In this document: positions 30,482 through 34,880 of the stretch, one piece after another | How positions within the stretch are numbered: the stretch's first letter is position 1 | Layout of the letters: every line of letters begins with the position of its first letter | Assembly: GCA_030770425.1 (NCBI GenBank) | Contig: JASJFT010000328.1 | Coordinates: forward strand, 1 to 34,880 | Reading direction: 5' to 3' | DNA: 34,880 nucleotides | Source of the DNA: Darksidea phi | Taxonomy: Eukaryota > Ascomycota > Dothideomycetes > Pleosporales > Lentitheciaceae | Position numbers and translations under genes: made by a program | Notes under the pieces: model-generated | Databases searched by the model: none | What the model saw: the letters and a program-made list of their open reading frames with translations, nothing else | What the model was told of the DNA's origin: nothing

Positions 30482-32513
30482 AGAAGGGAATATTCAATGG
30501 ACGACGGAGAGCGGTGGTAGTGGTAATGGATGTATTCTGGCGAGATGGAAGCGTGAGAGGCGCCCCGGATTTACCACGCGCGTGTTCTTCGGCATGGTAG
30601 GACGGGTATAGCATGGCTTGGGTGCGACTGGGTAATGCCAAATCTTTTCGGCGTCATGGCTCCAGCATCTGGGAACAGACGACATCTGCGATAATGGTTA
30701 GCTTCCAATCCTTCCAATAGTCGACTTTTGGACCAGCAAACTCATACATTGTTTCTCGTATCCGTATTTACTTTCATCCGCTATTGTTTCGTGGCAAGTC
30801 CTGAATCGGCAGCACTTCCGCGCTATTGCACTGCAACTATTGAAACTCAAGTTTGTCGCGCAAGGCAAATCTCGCATGCAAAAGGTCCATCACGCTTTAT
30901 CTCTCCAACGTTTCGTATGCACAGATCAAGAAACATGGCGAATCTCCAACGAAGGCCAGCTAATCCCATGATTAATCCTCCTGCCAACGCTCGAATCTCC
31001 GCCGGCATGGGCGACGATGGCGCACAGCCCTATACCGAACAGCCCGCTTATCCCACGCTTTCTTACTTGGGTCCTTGCTTGAGGAAGCACCAACCATGGC
31101 ATGCTATTTTGAGGCTCTGCTTTAAGCTTTGCAGGTCTTGTATGCTCAAGCACGTACGGGGCGATAGCCGCGGACCCACCCCGACCACTGTACTCGATTC
31201 GTGGCTGATAAGCGAGCCTTCGCCTCCACCGACGGAGATTGAGTGGTGGTGAACAGGGTCGATCATGGCACTCCACCGCCTGTAGCCAAGCCTAGCTACG
31301 GTCTTTGCACGTCGCATCGTCTAAAAAAAAAACAGCAAAACACCACATCACCAGTCCATCACGACATGACCTGACTGTATGCATCTCACCACATGCAATA
31401 ACAAAATATCCCGCATCAACCACAATGACGTAGCCCGCCTCTCAACAATCTGCCCAACGCATCTGCACACCCCGGGTTTCTATTCTGGCACGTGTCCGTC
31501 CGTGCGCCCACCAAGCGAGTTGCATTCGAGCTTTTCAATCTTCTATGCCTTTTTCGTCTTAGCTTGTCTGCATCCATGCTAGTATAGCCGCTAGTCCGCT
31601 TGTTGATACTCGATCCGGGAAAGCGTGCTGTAAGAATAGCTTCTGCCATGTATTGGACGACGCACCACGAGCCGATAACCGTTCGTTCAACGGTACTTCT
31701 CCTGTGCGGATCTTGCGTGTTAGGATTCCAGCGCGCGTACACTGCAGCTGAAGGTCCGGAATTACATCATGGGCGAAGCTGAAGCTGTCGGATTGATTGG
31801 CGGGAAGCCGGCATGGAGGCATTTTCAGCCCGTCATCCCACCCTTCGACGGTGCCTTCCATGCGTCCTTCCGTCCAGCTTCCATGCATACTACATTTCCG
31901 CCGCTTACCGCGACGCCATGCACACCCGCTACACGTTTCCCCATCCGTCGACCTCGCCAAAGACCATGTCGCTAAGTTCATGGAGGACGAGTTTGGGGTC
32001 CATGCCGCTGGAAAAGCTAGGGGCGGGATCAGCCGTTAGCCAGAAAGGGATGCTATTGGCACCGATGCCGGCTAGGCAAGCTTGACTTTAGCCTTGCCTA
32101 TCCCATGCCTGTCTCTGGAACGGATGCAGACACCCGATGGTGGGGTCGCCTATCACCGGAAGCATGAGGGCGGTGAATGCAGGGACCAGCCCGAGAGTGC
32201 GGTTTTCGCCTGAGAGGGGAGGGCACGTGCTGTGCCTCTAGCTCCATGAAGGTACCAAGGTATGTCTTTAGAAATAGAAGCGGGAGTATGTGCGGCGGGC
32301 CCTGGACTACGGACGTTGCGAGGCAGTAGGGAGCATGGGGGGGAGATTTGATGGATGATGTGGTCTAGATGTGACCAAATTACATGTTCCAGCACCGCAA
32401 ATGGGGCAGTTGACAGGAGCCTGTGGGCGAGCCGGTCCAAAACTCACGGACAGCCTCTGTTGATCCTCCCGGTATTCCGCGCCCAACGTCTCACCCCAGC
32501 GCAGCTCACTCGC

Positions 32514-32551
32514 AGGGGGGGGGGAGAGAAAAAGAAGAAGAAGAAAAAAAA
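32514..32551. repeat. Polypurine tract
   Basis: About 38 consecutive purines: a G-run, GAGA, then AAG triplets and an A-run. Such tracts can form triplex structures and are length-unstable. Confidence 0.8.
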
Positions 32552-33003
32552 TACAGCCACCACAGTAAAGTCGTCCGCGCCACCCAATCTCCCCACTCTC
32601 ACCAATACCACCGTACCCAACCCCCATTGCGTTTGTCGAAATGACTCCAAGACAGTACCGGTACCAGTACCTTTCTCCGCATCCTAGTTCCAGTTCGAGC
32701 CCCCAACCCCCCAACCGTAGACTCCGAAACCCACACCGCACCAGACAAGACCAGACCACACCCCCTCGCCCTACCGCCCTACCGTCTCCGCCCGTCAGCG
32801 CAACCCCATACACGCACGCCATTGGTGCAAAGGGTGCCCAGTGCCCAGTTGCTGATGCCATCGCTTCCACAAGTGGTAGTTCTGACCCCCGGATTGAGGA
32901 GTTTGAGGGTGGTAGGGTAGGGTAGGGGAGAGGTAAGGAGGGGCCGGCCGGGATTAAATTGGGTTTTTGTTCTTCTTGGTGATCAGCTGGCTGGCTGGTT
33001 GGC

Positions 33004-33019
33004 GGGCGGGCGGGCGGGG
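33004..33019 (+). other. Canonical G-quadruplex motif
   Basis: Four G-runs separated by single C bases (GGGCGGGCGGGCGGGG). It lies about 410 bp beyond the stop codon of the bZIP gene, which is transcribed from the other strand. Confidence 0.7.
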
Positions 33020-33432
33020 CGTGCTGGGAAATGAAGTCGTCGCGCAGGGCCAATATCTGGGGGCGGATCACATCACAGCTCACTTCACTTTAGTGGAGTA
33101 AGAGGAGGGGCAAGTTCGTGGATTGTGGTTGTGAGCGGTGATTGGCATTAGAGACTACGTGTGAGGAGGCTAACTAGCGGGTGGTCGTAGATCTAGGTCA
33201 TAAAAATAAAATAAACGTTTGTTCTAAGACATCTGATGGCGCTGGTTCTTTGTGCCGCGCGTACGTGCAGATGTAGCCAAAAACAAATCTTCCTCCCACG
33301 CTGAAGGACGAAGTTTGGGGAAAGAAAAAAAAAGTATTGGAATAACTGAAAACGCCAAAAGCGCCCGGCTACAGCAGGTGAAAATGCAACAAGGTATCAA
33401 AGAAAAGAAAGGCCGTATCCATTTACCCTCAT

Positions 33433-34215
33433 CTACGCGCTTTCCGTCTTCACTGCCCCGGCCTTGAGTTCGCCATGTAGGATATCCAGCAGTTTTCGTA
33501 AGGTATCTGTATTGCTGTTTCTCCGCCTTACGGTTCGGCCCTCGTCATCCTCGCCCTCTGCGTCGTCGTCTTGAGTGAGAAGTTCAATCGTCTTTCGGAG
33601 CTTGTCGTATGCGGCGTTGAGTTCGGTGTGTGATGATTCCAGCTTGTTGTACTTTTCGGTGAGGGCTGCTAACTGGGCTTCAAGATCTCGGGCATGCTTT
33701 TCCTTGCGTTCGCGAAAAGCGCGCTGGGCGGCGCGGTTTTGCGCTCTCCTCCTCTGCAATATCGGTTAGCGCCATGTTCACTGCTTGACTGCGTGGTTCG
33801 GACTCACCCCTGAGGTGGTGTGGGTTCGCTCGGCAGGCGCGGCATTCGGCGCTTGCACGAAGACTGGCTCGGCGTGTGGTGGCGGGCGCGGACTGCAGTA
33901 AGGGGTGTCGTGATCTGAGCCGAAGTCCGACGGCGTCATTGGAAGCGGGTAGCTGTTGTAGGGCATAGGCTCGCCGGCAATTTGGGGGTAGTATTCCTGG
34001 GGGAGGGGCCCGGGGAAGTGGTCGTATGTGGAAGAGACCTGGATGCTATCAGACTCGTGCTCGGGTCACTGTTCGGTGGGTCGGCTATTGTCACTTACGG
34101 GAGAGCCGCTGAGACTTGGGACTTTGGACATGTCGGGAGGCAGCTCGAATATAGCCGTCTGATGCGGGGCCATGTAGTTGCCCTGGAGCCAGTAGTCAAA
34201 CGACTGCGAATCCAT
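33433..34215 (-). CDS. AP-1/Yap-like bZIP transcription factor (3 exons)
   Basis: Model on the minus strand: 34215..34099, 34038..33808, 33753..33433, 222 aa. The introns are 60 and 54 nt and start GTAAGT and GTGAGT, both strong donors. The protein begins MDSQSFDYWLQGNY. The basic region RRRAQNRAAQRAFRERKEKH contains the N-x2-A-Q-x2-F-R signature of the fungal Pap1/Yap1 branch. It is followed by a leucine zipper with heptad spacing (LEAQLAALTEKYNKLESSH, LNAAYDKLRKTIELL). The short C-terminal tail is acidic, then basic. No cysteine-rich redox domain like that of Yap1 is visible, and the protein is short, so it resembles the small Yap-like regulators rather than Yap1 itself. It is a nuclear DNA-binding protein; targets are unknown. 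Confidence 0.9.
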
Positions 34216-34880
34216 TTGAATCGGCGGAGGTGAGGTGGTGTGCGGAAGGGTGTGAGGGCGACAGACGCGCAAGGCTGGGCAGGCTGGAGCTGTTGTGTTT
34301 GCGTGCTGGCGGGACGGGGCAAGAGCGGAGCTGGAGGCGAAAGGTGGATGCTTATGGGGTGGGCGGGCTTACAGCATCGAGGGCAAGCTGAGGTCTTATA
34401 GCACGGCGCTGGCAGACATCACCACGCACGGAATTAAAACGTCGAGGCGCGTTGGATGGCGTGCAGGGATGCCCGCTATGGACGTGTGCGTGGGCAAACG
34501 GCACGAACCCCTGTCGCTACGGTGCAGGGCTGGCTGGAGAAGGGTGCATGAGGGCCCACGGCCGCCTTGTTCGTCGGCTCGCAGTCCGGAGGGGGCGCCA
34601 GGGCGGGCAAGCTTTTGGTGTCGCTATTCTTGAACTCGAGTGGCCCGCGACGCTGCACTGTGGACCGGGGGGCGTGCATGAAGGCGTGCGCTAAGCCTGT
34701 TCGGGTGGCTGATAAACCATTGGCAGACGAGCAGCCGCAGCCGCAGCGCCAAACCAACGGCAGCGCCCATGCGTGCAGATGGCAATTTAGTCATTTGTCG
34801 TGCAGTTAGTCAGGCCGCGGCAACGCGCCCTCGAGAAAGTGCCTCTCCCGGGGGTTTGGGGGGGGGGAGGGGGGAGGGGG
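34216..34880. other. GC-rich upstream region of the bZIP gene, ending in G-runs
   Basis: No gene recognised; the frames here have atypical Arg/Gly/Cys-rich composition. The last ~32 bases (34849-34880) are almost pure G interrupted by short T or A spacers and could form a G-quadruplex. Together with the poly-C near the window start this may reflect assembly breaks at homopolymers. Confidence 0.5.

Larger units (their letters stand above)
30482..33432. other. 3-kb interval without a convincing gene
   Basis: Several open frames exist, but none has recognisable family features or credible composition. One minus-strand stretch (about 32215-31930) reads in a protein-like way (TLGLVPAFTALMLPVIGDPT, then GANSIPFWLTADPAPSFSSG and DPKLVLHELSDMVFGEVDGW). 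It is interrupted by stops and may be the relic of a membrane-protein gene. The opposite strand is open there too, so this is weak. The interval also carries a polypurine tract and a G-quadruplex motif, listed separately. Confidence 0.4.

Noticed and set aside
30728..31252. 174-aa open frame with a hydrophobic N-terminus
   Set aside because: Composition after the first segment is not protein-like, there is no recognisable family, and the opposite strand is also open. Could be revisited with transcripts.
32307..33083. 258-aa minus-strand open frame
   Set aside because: It crosses the polypurine tract and is Gly/Trp/Cys/Pro-rich with no family features; likely chance in GC-rich DNA.

Overview
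The window looks like nuclear DNA of a filamentous ascomycete (Pezizomycotina; Dothideomycetes/Pleosporales is my best guess, not proven). The evidence is many short introns (about 45-90 nt, GT..AG, with CTAAC/CTGAC-like branch sites close to the acceptor), a HOS3-type histone deacetylase, a fungal M28 aminopeptidase, an AbfB-type arabinofuranosidase, and AT-rich decayed blocks of the kind repeat-induced point mutation (RIP) leaves. Genes lie on both strands, with no operons. All gene models were assembled by hand from open frames and splice signals.

Layout. 1-642: non-coding, with a 27-nt poly-C run. 643-1807 (+): C2H2 zinc-finger protein, four exons. 2017-3442 (+): queuine tRNA-ribosyltransferase catalytic subunit, five exons, one of only 10 nt. 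3623-7363 (+): HOS3-like histone deacetylase, one exon. 8407-9006 (-): RING-type protein with one zinc ligand replaced and a doubtful 3' end. 9730-11356 (+): secreted M28 aminopeptidase. 13075-15317 (+): phenylalanine/histidine ammonia-lyase family protein in which both the MIO-forming serine and the catalytic tyrosine appear to be substituted. 16261-17355 (+): single-pass membrane protein. 17356-21048: gene desert with a coding relic and a ~925-bp foldback element built from nested inverted minisatellites. 21049-22696 (+): MFS monocarboxylate-type transporter, six exons, one probable GC-AG intron. 22697-24358 and 25373-26519: AT-rich decayed blocks enclosing a GC-rich GH54 arabinofuranosidase gene (24359-25372). 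26565-27476 (+): 5'-truncated tripeptidyl-aminopeptidase-like gene. 27952-29049 (-): unrecognised 365-aa protein with a TATA box and a tandem array of hairpin-forming 55-bp repeats directly upstream. 30038-30481 (+): small secreted six-cysteine protein. 30482-33432: mostly empty. 33433-34215 (-): AP-1/Yap-like bZIP factor, three exons. 34216-34880: GC-rich upstream sequence ending in G-runs.

The left part (to about 17.4 kb) holds mainly housekeeping and regulatory genes. The right part mixes decayed repeats with secreted enzymes, a candidate effector and an orphan gene, the pattern called 'two-speed' in plant-associated fungi. The genes do not form an obvious single pathway or biosynthetic cluster. 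The strongest leads for something undescribed are the MIO-less lyase homologue, the foldback minisatellite element, and the repeat array in front of the orphan gene.
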